A DNA stretch of 64,000 bases. Source: Prevotella sp. GTDB lineage: Bacteria > Bacteroidota > Bacteroidia > Bacteroidales > Bacteroidaceae. Under the pieces are notes generated by a model. The model was given only the letters and a program-made list of their open reading frames with translations. It did no database searches and had not been told where the DNA came from. A program made the position numbers and the translations under genes. The DNA lies in NCBI GenBank assembly GCA_017428925.1, contig JAFRPY010000046.1, positions 47,850 to 111,849 of the forward strand. Reading direction: 5' to 3'. Of this stretch, positions 9,336 to 18,157 are shown in pieces (the first letter of the stretch is position 1; each line of letters opens with the position of its first letter).

Positions 9336-10838
9336 ATGAAAAAATCAATATTATTGTTCGCAGTAGCGTTGGGCATGCTGACATCCTGCGACCCTATCAA
9401 GGAAGATAAGGACTTTGACGTGACCAATATCACGGCTGAAGCATTGCTGAATGGCGCAACGTTCTCGCAATATTCAGACGAGGCCTGTACTACGGCAGCG
9501 GCTGACGGAAACTATGTTAAGTTCAATATTCCTAATGTATCATCTGTAAACATCTACTATATTAGAGATGAAAAGGAGATAACTCTGCTTACTGGCAAGG
9601 CTGGCGGCGTGTTCAAGTTTATACCCAAGCGTGGATCCAATCCCAACCAGACCGTTTATTTCCGTTACATTAACCAGGAAGGTAAGGAAGTTGTTGCCAG
9701 CAAGGACTTCACGCTTCAGGTGGCGGCTGACCTTGATCCGGAGGTTGCATTCCTTGCCAGCGACGCTGGAACGAAAAAGTGGATGTGGGACCTGAGCGTG
9801 AACAAGCAGGCATGGGGAAATATGGCCTATTGTGTGGGTGACGGTGCTGACTTTGCTGCCAACGGTGCCAACCAATGGTGGGGCTGTGAGCCCGAGATGC
9901 TTTGGCTTGATGGTGAAGGTGGCCAGTATGGCCATACCGATAAAGACGATGCCAAGGCTGGTGAAGGTGACATCTATGCCTACATGACATTCGACGAAGA
10001 TGGAAATATCAAGACCTTTGATGCTCAAGGAAACACGCTGCGCTCTGCTACCTATAAGGTGGAAGGATACGACGGCACACGCCATAACGTAGGCGATACG
10101 CCATGGTCTTTAGGAACACTGAAAACATCGGCACCTGCTGTGATGTATCCTTATAAAATCAACGGTGGTGGTACGACTGTAACTGAGTTCGAGATTCTTG
10201 GTCTCGACAAAGACCAACTCGTGCTTGTCTATCCTGGCACTGCAACCGCAGGCTCATGGAGCGAGGCAACCTTCTGGCGCTTTACAGCAAAGGAAAATGA
10301 AGAGCTCCTGTTCAAATCATGGACGTGGGATACCTCTGTCAACGACGGGCAGGCTTGGGGAAATATGGCCTACTGCGTGGGTGACGGAGCAGGCTTCGCT
10401 CTAAAGGCAGAAAACCAGTGGTGGGGATGTATGCCTGAGTTGCTTTGGGAACAAGGTGAAGGTGGTCAGTATGGCCACACCGACAAGGATGACTCCAAGG
10501 CAGGCGAGGGCAACTCCAACGCTTACATGACTCTTGACGATATGGGTAAGATTACCACTTATGATGCTGACGGAAAAGTTCTCCGCTCTGCTAACTTCGA
10601 ATATGAGTTGTTCGAAACGCGCAAACTTGTCGGAGAAACACCTTGGAATATTGGTACCCTAACCACATCTGCACCTGCCGTGATGTACCCATACAAAATC
10701 AATGGTGGAGGAACGACTGTTACTCAGTTTGAGATTTTGAATCTTACTGGTACAAGTCTTGTGCTTGTCTATCCTGGCACTGCAACGGCAGGGTCATGGA
10801 GCGAGGCAACCTTCTGGCGCTTCAAAAAGAAGAAGTAA
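9336..10838 (+). CDS. Surface lipoprotein with two tandem copies of a Trp-rich domain
   Basis: A 500-residue product starting MKKSILLFAVALGMLTSC; an in-frame ATG at 9312 would only add a spacer-encoded tail. After an Ig-like N-terminal domain (about 20-140) come two copies of a domain of about 170 residues. Each contains WGNMAYCVGDGA, QWWGC, GQYGHTDKDD, APAVMYPYKINGGGTT and GSWSEATFWRF. As third gene of a SusC/SusD operon it occupies the place of a surface glycan-binding protein, and the paired Trp-rich domains fit ligand binding. The family has no name I recognise, and ligand binding is inference. Confidence 0.7.
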   Translation: MKKSILLFAVALGMLTSCDPIKEDKDFDVTNITAEALLNGATFSQYSDEACTTAAADGNYVKFNIPNVSSVNIYYIRDEKEITLLTGKAGGVFKFIPKRGSNPNQTVYFRYINQEGKEVVASKDFTLQVAADLDPEVAFLASDAGTKKWMWDLSVNKQAWGNMAYCVGDGADFAANGANQWWGCEPEMLWLDGEGGQYGHTDKDDAKAGEGDIYAYMTFDEDGNIKTFDAQGNTLRSATYKVEGYDGTRHNVGDTPWSLGTLKTSAPAVMYPYKINGGGTTVTEFEILGLDKDQLVLVYPGTATAGSWSEATFWRFTAKENEELLFKSWTWDTSVNDGQAWGNMAYCVGDGAGFALKAENQWWGCMPELLWEQGEGGQYGHTDKDDSKAGEGNSNAYMTLDDMGKITTYDADGKVLRSANFEYELFETRKLVGETPWNIGTLTTSAPAVMYPYKINGGGTTVTQFEILNLTGTSLVLVYPGTATAGSWSEATFWRFKKKK

Positions 10839-10862
10839 TCCTCATTCATACTGATTTTATAT

Positions 10863-10903
10863 ACCGCCCTGCAGCATCAGCCGCTGCGGGGCGGTTTTCT
10901 TCT
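10863..10903 (+). terminator. Terminator of the susCD operon
   Basis: ACCGCCCTGCAGC pairs with GCTGCGGGGCGGT and is followed by TTTTCTTCT. Confidence 0.88.
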
Positions 10904-10909
10904 ATAATT

Positions 10910-10941
10910 TTTGGCATATTCGGATAATTGTTGTATTTTTG
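10910..10941 (+). promoter_or_regulatory. Promoter for module 2
   Basis: TTTG (10910-10913), 20 nt, TATTTTTG (10934-10941): an exact Bacteroidota -33/-7 pair. The -7 box lies inside the 5' end of the longest reading frame (TTG at 10928), so translation must start downstream of it, at GTG 10958 or 10964. Confidence 0.8.
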
Positions 10942-10957
10942 CAACGTTTTGAAAAGT

Positions 10958-12418
10958 GTGATAGTGAAATATTGGAAATGCGGGCTGTCGGTGCTTTTTG
11001 GCATCGGCGTATTCGTATTTTGGTATTTCTTCTATCCTCATGCGCTGAACTACCAGGAGCAATATCAACTATTCCTTTGGACAGGGGATTACTTTCTGGA
11101 ACGGGTAAGCGTGCCGGGGGGATTGGCTGACTGGCTCGGGGAATTCATCGTGCAGTTCTATTATGTGGAGTGGTTAGGGGCATTGCTGTTGGCAGTGCTG
11201 TTCATGGTGCTCCAACGGCTGTCGGTGGTTCCTCGTTTTTACCTGCTTTCGTTTGTCTCGCCGCTGCTGTTGCTCTGGCTGATGGGCGATCCCAGTGTGC
11301 TGTTGTCGCTGCCAGTGGCCGTCATTCTCTGCTTGCTGGCTTTCAGACTCCTGAAGGCTGTTCATGCAGCCTTCGACCTGCTGATTGTGCCCGTGCTTTA
11401 CTGGCTGGTGGGGCCTGTGGCATGGTTGTATGTCGTGCTGCGTGTCATCCGTTGGGGTTGGAAACATCTGTGGTCGGCGGGCTGGTTGGTGGCTGTGCAA
11501 CTGACGGCATACGCCTTCCTGCTGCCGCAGTGGCCGCTCCAGACGGTAATGGCAGGAAACGGGTATTACCGCATTCCCCTGCACTGGCCGAGCCTAAGCG
11601 GCTACGACCGTGAGATGTACGAACTGATTCGCGAGGATTATCTGGTGCGTTATGAGCGTTGGGATGAGATTGTGAAGCGGGCACAGGAGTATCAAGTGCA
11701 TACGCCTTTCAGTTCGGTCTGCGTTAACCTGGCCCTGTCCCAACAGCGGCAATTGGCAGAACGGATGTTCGAATTCTATCAGAGCGGTGAGGATGCACTG
11801 ATCATGCCCCGCATACGCGACCTGACCTCCATGTTGCCCTCTGCCGAGGCTTTCTGGCGATTAGGCATGGTAAACTCGGCCCAGCGCTATATGTTCGACA
11901 CGCAAGAGTCTATTCTGAATGCCCGCAAGAGCGGACGTTGCACCAAGCGCATTGCTGAGTGCATGATGGTGAACGGTCATTATCAGACCGCCCGTAAACA
12001 AACCAGTCTGCTGAAGAAGAGCCTTTTTTACCGCACGTGGGCCAAGGAGGCAGAGACAATGATGAAAGACGAGGCACAGATGAATGCCCACCCGGTATAT
12101 GGGAAACTGAGAAAACTGAGATACAAGGAGGATTTCCTCTACAGTTACGAAGAGATTGACAAGATGTTCGGACTGCTGTTCATGAACAACAAGGAGAACC
12201 GCATGGCCCTCGACTACTTTATGGCCCAGATGCTGCTGAAGGGTGATATGCAGGGCGTCATGCAATATATGCCGATGGTGCAGCAGTATGGCGGCTATCG
12301 TTATATGCCCGTGGGCTATCAGGATGTAGTGAAATGCATCCAGCAGAAGGGAAATGTTCCCGGTTCGCCCTTTGCGGCATACGCTAAACGGATGATGCAG
12401 AAAGGAGGTGGGGAATGA
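10958..12418 (+). CDS. Module 2 polytopic membrane protein, DUF6057-like
   Basis: About 486 residues. The GTG at 10958 is chosen because the promoter overlaps the more upstream codons; 10964 is equally possible. Residues 1-200 hold about six hydrophobic segments with the family motifs YQEQYQLFLW and PGGLADWLGEF-x-x-QFYY. A soluble helical region follows, with RMFEFYQSGEDALIMP and GRCTKRIAECMMVNGHYQTA, both closely matched in module 3. The last codon region overlaps the next start by 4 nt (ATGA), so translation is probably coupled to the lipoprotein. The soluble part looks TPR-like. Function is unknown. Confidence 0.72.
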   Translation: MIVKYWKCGLSVLFGIGVFVFWYFFYPHALNYQEQYQLFLWTGDYFLERVSVPGGLADWLGEFIVQFYYVEWLGALLLAVLFMVLQRLSVVPRFYLLSFVSPLLLLWLMGDPSVLLSLPVAVILCLLAFRLLKAVHAAFDLLIVPVLYWLVGPVAWLYVVLRVIRWGWKHLWSAGWLVAVQLTAYAFLLPQWPLQTVMAGNGYYRIPLHWPSLSGYDREMYELIREDYLVRYERWDEIVKRAQEYQVHTPFSSVCVNLALSQQRQLAERMFEFYQSGEDALIMPRIRDLTSMLPSAEAFWRLGMVNSAQRYMFDTQESILNARKSGRCTKRIAECMMVNGHYQTARKQTSLLKKSLFYRTWAKEAETMMKDEAQMNAHPVYGKLRKLRYKEDFLYSYEEIDKMFGLLFMNNKENRMALDYFMAQMLLKGDMQGVMQYMPMVQQYGGYRYMPVGYQDVVKCIQQKGNVPGSPFAAYAKRMMQKGGGE

Positions 12419-14004
12419 AAAAGATAAGGAGACCAATGCTAGCCAGCAGACCCACCCCAGCCCTCCCTATGAGGGAGGGAGTGATATCCTTTTTTAGGTC
12501 ATTGTTATCGTCTTCGTTATCGTCTTCGTTATCGTCTTCGTTATCGTTATCGTTAGCGTTAACGTTAACGTTGTTATTGTCTTGTTCGTCAATGCCAGAG
12601 AACGTGAAGACGGTGGACACGCTGCCTGCGATTTATCCTGATTATATCGGCGTGACGATTCCTGAGGGCATTGCACCGCTGAATTTCAATGCGCTCGGCG
12701 AGGGCGTCGACTGCATGGATGTGGTGGTGAAGGGCTCAAAGGGCGGCGAGCTGCATGCCAACGGCGAATGGGCTGACTTTGATGTGGACGACTGGCATCA
12801 GCTGACCGCACAGAACCGTGGCGGAACGCTCACTTTTACGGTCTGCATGGAAAAGGACGGGCAGTGGACGCAATACAAGGGCTTCACGGTGACGGTGAGC
12901 AGCGATGCCCTCAGCGACTACGGACTGACCTATCGCCGCATCAAGCCCGGCTACGAGGTAGGCGGCGACATCGGTATCTATCAACGTGACATCCATAGCT
13001 TCGAAGAGACGGCCATACTGACGGAGCATATCCTGCCGGGCCGCTGTTTCAACTGCCACACGCCCAACCACAACAATCCCAGTCTGTTCACACTGCAGAT
13101 TCGCGGTGAGGGTGGCGGCACGCTGGTTCAGCGCAATGGGAAACAGACGTGGTATAACACCAAGACCGATTCTACGAAGGCGGCTGGTTCATACGCCTAT
13201 TGGCACCCCGAAGGCCGCTATTGCGCCTATTCGGCCAATTCCGTCCATCAGGCATTCTTTGTGGGTAGCGGCCAGCGCATTGAGGTGTACCATCAGTTCA
13301 GTACGGTTGAAGTGCTTGACACGAAGACCAACGAACTGATTCTCTCCCCACAGATACAGAATGGCGACCTGGCCATCCACCCCGCATTCTCGGCTGATGG
13401 ACGGACGCTCTATTACAGTTCGTCGAAACCCTGTCGCGTGCCGGCAGAATTTGAACAGGTGAAATGCAGCCTGTGTGCCATTTCCTTCGATGCTGCCACG
13501 GGCACTTTTGGAGAACGTGTGGACACACTGCTCAACGGTCCGGCAACTGACAAGAGTTATACGCTGGTTCGTCCTTCGTATGATGGCCGTTGGCTGATGT
13601 ACACGGTGAGCAGCCGCAGCAATTTCCCAATAGCCCAAAACGATGCCGACCTTTGGCTGATGGATCTGAAGACCGGTGAGCACCGCGAACTGAGCGAGGT
13701 GAACAGCCGTCAGTCGGAGAGTTATCATAACTGGAGCCGCAACAGTCGCTGGTTTGTATTCAGCAGCAAGCGCGAAGACGGCATGTACACCAAGTTGTAT
13801 ATTGCCCATATCGACGGTAACGGCAAGGTTTCGAAGCCATTCCTGTTGCCGCAGCGTTATCCGCGAAAATATTATGGTGAACTGATGGATGCCTATAATG
13901 TTCCGGAATTCACCTCTGAAAAGGTGGTGTTCGACGCTCACGAGGCCTATCGGCAGGTGTTCCGCGACGAGCGGGTTGGGGTTAAAGTGAAGAGTGAAGA
14001 ATGA
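12415..14004 (+). CDS. Module 2 TolB-like propeller lipoprotein with CxNCH motif
   Basis: 529 residues, overlapping the preceding gene by ATGA. Its signal peptide is built from repeats: residues about 12-23 (RPTPALPMREGV) come from a palindromic element, and the hydrophobic core is a run of Ser-Leu encoded by 12-bp and 6-bp tandem repeats ending LLLSCSS. The mature part carries IYPDYIGVTIPEGIAPLNF, the haem-like motif C211-F-N-C-H and PD40 propeller blades (HPAFSADGRTLYY, RPSYDGRWLMY). The last residues (VKVKSEE) and the stop are encoded by a GTGAAGAGTGAAGAATGA spacer repeat. Envelope location is well supported; haem binding and role are inferred. Confidence 0.75.
   Translation: MKKIRRPMLASRPTPALPMREGVISFFRSLLSSSLSSSLSSSLSLSLALTLTLLLSCSSMPENVKTVDTLPAIYPDYIGVTIPEGIAPLNFNALGEGVDCMDVVVKGSKGGELHANGEWADFDVDDWHQLTAQNRGGTLTFTVCMEKDGQWTQYKGFTVTVSSDALSDYGLTYRRIKPGYEVGGDIGIYQRDIHSFEETAILTEHILPGRCFNCHTPNHNNPSLFTLQIRGEGGGTLVQRNGKQTWYNTKTDSTKAAGSYAYWHPEGRYCAYSANSVHQAFFVGSGQRIEVYHQFSTVEVLDTKTNELILSPQIQNGDLAIHPAFSADGRTLYYSSSKPCRVPAEFEQVKCSLCAISFDAATGTFGERVDTLLNGPATDKSYTLVRPSYDGRWLMYTVSSRSNFPIAQNDADLWLMDLKTGEHRELSEVNSRQSESYHNWSRNSRWFVFSSKREDGMYTKLYIAHIDGNGKVSKPFLLPQRYPRKYYGELMDAYNVPEFTSEKVVFDAHEAYRQVFRDERVGVKVKSEE
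12449..12481 (+). repeat. Palindromic GC-rich repeat, coding copy 1
   Basis: GACCCACCCCAG followed by CCCTCCCTATGAGGGAGGG. It lies in frame in the n-region of the lipoprotein signal peptide. The same element, in the same place, occurs in module 3 at 16519-16551. Confidence 0.88.
12505..12570 (+). repeat. Tandem repeat encoding the signal-peptide core
   Basis: Three copies of TTATCGTCTTCG (12505-12540) are followed by five 6-bp units (TTATCG twice, TTAGCG, TTAACG twice). All units are multiples of three, so expansion changes the length of the Ser-Leu core without a frameshift. Module 3 has the unexpanded version at 16567-16594. Confidence 0.85.
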
Positions 14005-14675
14005 AGAATCTACGAGATAATATGAGAAAACTGTTAGGAATGATTTTGCTGGCCGTGGTTGTGGCCGGCTGTACGCAAAAGGCTGCCAAAGGCGGCGAGT
14101 GTGTGATTAAGGGAACCGTGGCCGACAAGGCATTGGAAGGCAAGCGCATTTTTCTTGTGCCATTGTCTGGACCTCAGGATGCTGCCCATGTGGACTCTGT
14201 TGAAATCAAGGACGGCAAGTTCGAGTTCCGCAAGGATTCGGTGATGATGGCAAAAATCCTGATGGATTATCATTATCGGTTTAATACCCAGACGCTCCTG
14301 GTCGTGACAGACCCGGGTGTGGTGGAGGTTGTGATCGACTCCGTCAGTTCGGCTAAAGGTACGGCCCAAAACGACGTGCTTCAGTACTGGAAGGAAATGA
14401 CCGAGGTTCACAACTCGCAGATGGGATTCTTGCGTCGCAATATGAATGAAGCAAAACAGAAAGGCGAAACCCAGCGCATGGAATCACTGAAACTGCGTAG
14501 CGACAGTATTCATCTGGCCTACAAACAGGCCACGCGCAAGTTGTCCAAAGAGATGGCTGACTGCGTGCTGAAGGATTTCCTCGCCGGTATGTTCCCCTTA
14601 ACCTATAAGCGGAAGATGCCCGACGGCACTGTTGTGGAAATGGATGCTGACACGCATGAACCGGTTAAGAAGTGA
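14001..14675 (+). CDS. DUF4369-type lipoprotein
   Basis: 224 residues, overlapping the preceding gene by ATGA; an internal ATG at 14022 (MRKLLGMILLAVVVAGC) would give a more compact lipoprotein signal. The segment CVIKGTVADKALEGKRIFLVPL to VEIKDGKFEF resembles DUF4369, the domain usually found in front of thioredoxin-like domains in Bacteroidota. Here no thioredoxin domain follows, only a charged helical tail. It lies between modules 2 and 3 and may be part of their operon. The 3' end runs into a GTGATAAGTGATAAATGATA microsatellite spacer. Confidence 0.6.
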   Translation: MKNLRDNMRKLLGMILLAVVVAGCTQKAAKGGECVIKGTVADKALEGKRIFLVPLSGPQDAAHVDSVEIKDGKFEFRKDSVMMAKILMDYHYRFNTQTLLVVTDPGVVEVVIDSVSSAKGTAQNDVLQYWKEMTEVHNSQMGFLRRNMNEAKQKGETQRMESLKLRSDSIHLAYKQATRKLSKEMADCVLKDFLAGMFPLTYKRKMPDGTVVEMDADTHEPVKK

Positions 14676-14722
14676 TGAGTGAGAAGTGATAAGTGATAAA
14701 TGATAGGTGATGAGTGGTAAGT
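14666..14722 (+). repeat. Microsatellite spacer of GTGA/GATAA units
   Basis: Repeated variants of AGTGATAAGTGATAAATGATA separate the DUF4369 gene from module 3 and overlap its stop and the start of the next gene. The reverse complement of the same spacer lies after argR at 32120-32165, with a shorter copy at 44519-44531. Confidence 0.75.
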
Positions 14723-16491
14723 GGAAAATTTTGGGTAAGTCGTGGCAATGGGGATTGTCGCTGTTTTTTGCGGTGGGCGTGTTCCTGTTTTGGGCTGTGC
14801 CTTACTATAGTGTGATGTCCTATCAGGAACAGTTACAATTGTTTCTTTGGAACACAGACTATTTCTGGGAGCGTGTCAGTCTGCCGGGCGGGTTGTCCGA
14901 CTGGTTAGGCGAGTTCTTGGTGCAGTTTTATTTCATTCCCTTGGTAGGGGCAGCCATCTTGGCTGTGCTCTTCCTGCTGATGCAGCGACTGACGTTTTGC
15001 GCCATGGCATGGAGCAAAAACGGAGGAAAACCTGACGGCGAGGCATTTGCCTTCGTGCTGAGTTTTGTGCCGGCCCTGCTGATGTGGGCCTATATGGGCG
15101 ACGAGAATGTCATGCTGGGCTTCGTGGTGGCTTGCATCTTCGCGCTGCTGGCTATGTGGGGTTACACCAGATTACAGTCAACGTTGATGTGCCGGTGGGT
15201 TTATCCGCTGGTGATGACCGTTGTTCTCTATTGGACGATGGGGGCCGTTGTGCTGGCCTTTGCCCTGTTTGTGGCCTTGTGGCAGTTTGTTGACCATCGC
15301 GCAGGCCGTTGGCTGACGGCCGCCGTTACCATCTTGTTCACCCTCTTTGTCGTCTTAGGTTCTTCCACATTCCTGCCTTTCCCACTGTTCCGGCTGATGG
15401 GCGGACTCTACTATTACCGTTTCCCAGCCATCATTCCGCTGCTACAGGGCATTATTATCCTGAGCCTTGTTTTGGTTCCCTTGGTTGGGGCAGTAGTTTT
15501 GCGATGGCAACGTCAGATGGCTTTCTGGCGTTGGGGAACTGTGGTGTTTGGAGCGTTGTTGGTGATTGCTGGTTTCTTTGGAATCAGAAGTCAGTATGAC
15601 GAAAAACGCTATGAAGTCATCGACTACGACTTCATGGTGCGCACCGAAAAGTGGCAGCAGATGATTTCCCAGGCAGAGAAGAAGAATCCCTCAACCCCAA
15701 CCAGCGTGGCCTGTCTGAACTTAGCCCTTCAGCAAACGGGACAGATGGGCGACCGCATGTTCGAATTTTTCCAGAACGGCGTGCAGGGACTGTTGCCCTC
15801 GTTCCAGCGTAACTTCACTACTCCCGTGCCCGTTGGAGAAATCTATCTGCGCATGGGTATGGTGAACGATGCCATGCGCTATTTCTATGAGGCTCAAGAG
15901 GCTATACCGACCTGCCGCAAGAGTGCGCGCCTGACTAAGCGTCTGGCGGAATGTAACCTGATTAACGGTGAATACGAGGTGGCCCGCAAATACTTGCGTA
16001 AATTGCAGAGCACACTGTTCTATAGGAAATGGGCTGAGCGCATGATGGAGTTGATGAAGAGCGAGCGTGCCATCAACGAGCATCACTTTTTCGGCACAGT
16101 GCGCAAGAACATGTACAAAAAAGATTTCCTATCGAGCGACCGTGAATTGGACCAGATGATTGGCCTGCTGCTTGTGAGCAACAAGCAGAACAGGGCGGCA
16201 TTCGAATACCTGATGGCTTACGAACAGTTGAATGGTGACATTGATCATTTTGAACAGTATTATCCGTTGGGGCAGCACATGAATTACGATCGCATTCCCA
16301 ATTCCTATCTGGAAACCCGCCTGATATTCTGGTCGCAGCACAGCAATCAGATGAGCCAGCCCCCGGCAGGTGTCAGTCAGTTGATGGGGCAGCGCTTCAT
16401 GGAGTTTGGTAAACAGTTCTCGCAGCGGGGCAACATAGAGCCATTCCGCGGAACTTATTGGTATTACTTTGCAAAAATGATGAAAAAGTGA
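14710..16491 (+). CDS. Module 3 polytopic membrane protein, DUF6057-like
   Basis: 593 residues starting at ATG 14710. It has about eight membrane segments in residues 10-300, with YQEQLQLFLW and PGGLSDWLGEF-x-x-QFYF as in module 2, then a helical soluble half. That half is clearly homologous to module 2 (RMFEFFQNGVQGLLPSF, KSARLTKRLAECNLINGEYEVA), so the two probably arose by duplication. The stop overlaps the GTG start of the lipoprotein gene (GTGA). Predicted inner-membrane protein with a periplasmic TPR-like domain; function unknown. Confidence 0.74.
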   Translation: MSGKWKILGKSWQWGLSLFFAVGVFLFWAVPYYSVMSYQEQLQLFLWNTDYFWERVSLPGGLSDWLGEFLVQFYFIPLVGAAILAVLFLLMQRLTFCAMAWSKNGGKPDGEAFAFVLSFVPALLMWAYMGDENVMLGFVVACIFALLAMWGYTRLQSTLMCRWVYPLVMTVVLYWTMGAVVLAFALFVALWQFVDHRAGRWLTAAVTILFTLFVVLGSSTFLPFPLFRLMGGLYYYRFPAIIPLLQGIIILSLVLVPLVGAVVLRWQRQMAFWRWGTVVFGALLVIAGFFGIRSQYDEKRYEVIDYDFMVRTEKWQQMISQAEKKNPSTPTSVACLNLALQQTGQMGDRMFEFFQNGVQGLLPSFQRNFTTPVPVGEIYLRMGMVNDAMRYFYEAQEAIPTCRKSARLTKRLAECNLINGEYEVARKYLRKLQSTLFYRKWAERMMELMKSERAINEHHFFGTVRKNMYKKDFLSSDRELDQMIGLLLVSNKQNRAAFEYLMAYEQLNGDIDHFEQYYPLGQHMNYDRIPNSYLETRLIFWSQHSNQMSQPPAGVSQLMGQRFMEFGKQFSQRGNIEPFRGTYWYYFAKMMKK

Positions 16492-18017
16492 AGAAAAAGA
16501 GACCCACCCCAACCAACAGACCCACCCCAGCCCTCCCTATGAGGGAGGGAGTTATGTCCTTTGTTTGGTCATTGTTATCGTTAACGTTGTTATTGGCATG
16601 TTCTTCCGTTCCTGAGAATGTGACGGTGACAGACAAGTTGCCTTCCATCTATCCCGACTATATCGGGGTGACCATTCCCGACGGCATCGCCCCGCTGAAT
16701 TTCAACATCCGCAGCAACGACGAGGTGGAGGCCGTGGATGTGGTGGTGAAAGGTTCGAATGGCGGCGAAATGCACGTGAATGATGACTGGGCCCGTTTTG
16801 ATATCGACGAGTGGCATGCACTGACGGCCGCCAACAAGGGCGGCGACCTGACCTTTACCGTCTGTGTGAAACAGAATGGCAAGTGGACGCAATACAAAGA
16901 TTTTAAGATGTTCGTCAGCAAATACGAACTGGAGGAGTGGGGCGTCACCTATCGTCGCATCGCCCCGGGCTACGAGGTGTTCAGCCACATGGGCATCTAT
17001 CAGCGCGACTTGTCAGACTTTGAAGAGACGGCCATCATCGACAACACCCAGCTGCTGGGCCAGTGTGTGAACTGCCATACGGCGAATCGCACCAATCCCG
17101 ACCGCATGGTGTTCCACATCCGCGGCGACCATGGCGCAACGCTCATACAGACGGACGGCAAGCGCGATGTGCTGGCTGCAAAAAACGACCTGCTGGGCGG
17201 CTCTATGGTCTATCCATATTGGCATCCTTCGGGCGAGTATTGTGCTTTTTCTACCAATCAGACGCGTCAGGGATTCCACGAAATCCGCAACGAGCGCATC
17301 GAGGTGACCGACCTGAGCAGCGACATCTTTGTCTATAATCCCACGACACGCGAAATACTGGAAGATTCGCTGGTTGCAACAAAAGACTGGAATGAGAATC
17401 TGCCCGTGTTCTCGCCCGACGGAAAGACCATTTATTTTGTGACCTGCAGGCAGGTTGACTCCAATCATTACAAGGAAGAGAAGTACAACCTCTGCCGGAT
17501 TGACTTCGATCCCGCTACGGGCAAATACGGCAACAAAGTAGATACCCTGTTCAATGCCGCGAAGATGGGCAAGAGCCTTACCTGGCCGCGACCCAGTTAT
17601 GACGGCAAGTGGCTGCTGTTCACGCTGATAGACTATGGCTACTTCTCCATCTGGCACGGGGAGAGCGAGCAGTGGCTGATGAATTTGCAGACGGGAGAGT
17701 CGCGTCCGCTGAAGGAAATCAACAGCAACGATGCCGACAGTTACCATAACTGGAACGTGAACAGCCGCTGGATTGTCTTTACCAGCCGACGGGGCGACGG
17801 CCTGCACACACGTCTCTATCTGGCCTCCATCGACGAGAATGGCAAGGGTACAAAACCGTTCCTGCTCCCGCAGGAGAATCCGTGGAAGTATTACGACGAG
17901 AGTCTTTACTCTTTCAATACTCCTGATTTCAGCAGCAATCGGGTTGAATTCGACAGCCACGCCGCCGCCCGCGAGATTATGTCGGACAATAGGAACAAGA
18001 CGACGGTCAGGAAATAG
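16488..18017 (+). CDS. Module 3 TolB-like propeller lipoprotein with CxNCH motif
   Basis: The GTG at 16488 is chosen over the ATG at 16458 because it makes a GTGA overlap like the ATGA overlaps of modules 2 and 4 and yields VKKKRP, matching module 2. The 509-residue product has RPTPALPMREGV from a palindromic repeat, then a normal core ending LLLACSS. Mature features are IYPDYIGVTIPDGIAPLNF, C193-V-N-C-H with a Met 13 residues after the first Cys (NPDRMVFHIRG), and PD40 propeller blades such as LPVFSPDGKTIYF and RPSYDGKWLLF. It is the closest relative of the module 2 lipoprotein. Confidence 0.75.
   Translation: MKKKRPTPTNRPTPALPMREGVMSFVWSLLSLTLLLACSSVPENVTVTDKLPSIYPDYIGVTIPDGIAPLNFNIRSNDEVEAVDVVVKGSNGGEMHVNDDWARFDIDEWHALTAANKGGDLTFTVCVKQNGKWTQYKDFKMFVSKYELEEWGVTYRRIAPGYEVFSHMGIYQRDLSDFEETAIIDNTQLLGQCVNCHTANRTNPDRMVFHIRGDHGATLIQTDGKRDVLAAKNDLLGGSMVYPYWHPSGEYCAFSTNQTRQGFHEIRNERIEVTDLSSDIFVYNPTTREILEDSLVATKDWNENLPVFSPDGKTIYFVTCRQVDSNHYKEEKYNLCRIDFDPATGKYGNKVDTLFNAAKMGKSLTWPRPSYDGKWLLFTLIDYGYFSIWHGESEQWLMNLQTGESRPLKEINSNDADSYHNWNVNSRWIVFTSRRGDGLHTRLYLASIDENGKGTKPFLLPQENPWKYYDESLYSFNTPDFSSNRVEFDSHAAAREIMSDNRNKTTVRK
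16501..16551 (+). repeat. Palindromic GC-rich repeat, coding copy 2
   Basis: The left half GACCCACCCCAACCAACA is duplicated before a full copy with CCCTCCCTATGAGGGAGGG. It is read in frame as the n-region of the module 3 lipoprotein. Confidence 0.85.
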
Positions 18018-18021
18018 TAAT

Positions 18022-18044
18022 CGCTCCCTCGTTGCGGGAGAGCG
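18022..18044 (+). terminator. Weak hairpin after module 3
   Basis: CGCTCCC and GGGAGAGCG can pair with one bulge. There is no T run, so function as a terminator is uncertain. Confidence 0.35.
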
Positions 18045-18071
18045 CGTGTGGAGCTTCTCTTTACATCAAAA

Positions 18072-18157
18072 ACTGCTCCTGTTTTGCAGTTTTTCTGCTC
18101 TTCTTTTGCAGTTTTTCTGCTCCTTATCAGCAGTTTTACTGCAAATCAGGAGCAGTT
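18072..18157. repeat. Array of 22-bp hairpin units, locus A
   Basis: Units start at 18072, 18094 and 18116, exactly 22 bp apart. Each has the form nCTGCTCnTnnTTTGCAG, itself a small dyad (CTGC/GCAG). The last unit is followed by an inverted copy ending GGAGCAGT at 18157, which makes a long stem. It sits between convergent genes and may terminate both. The minus-strand lipoprotein gene ends inside it: its last seven residues (ETAPDLQ) and TAA stop are repeat sequence. A four-unit array lies at 55930-56041. Confidence 0.85.

Noticed and set aside
17013-17960. Long minus-strand frame of 315 codons opposite the module 3 propeller gene
   Set aside because: It lies wholly antisense to a well supported lipoprotein with propeller motifs, has no family features and no start signal. 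It is a shadow caused by codon bias.
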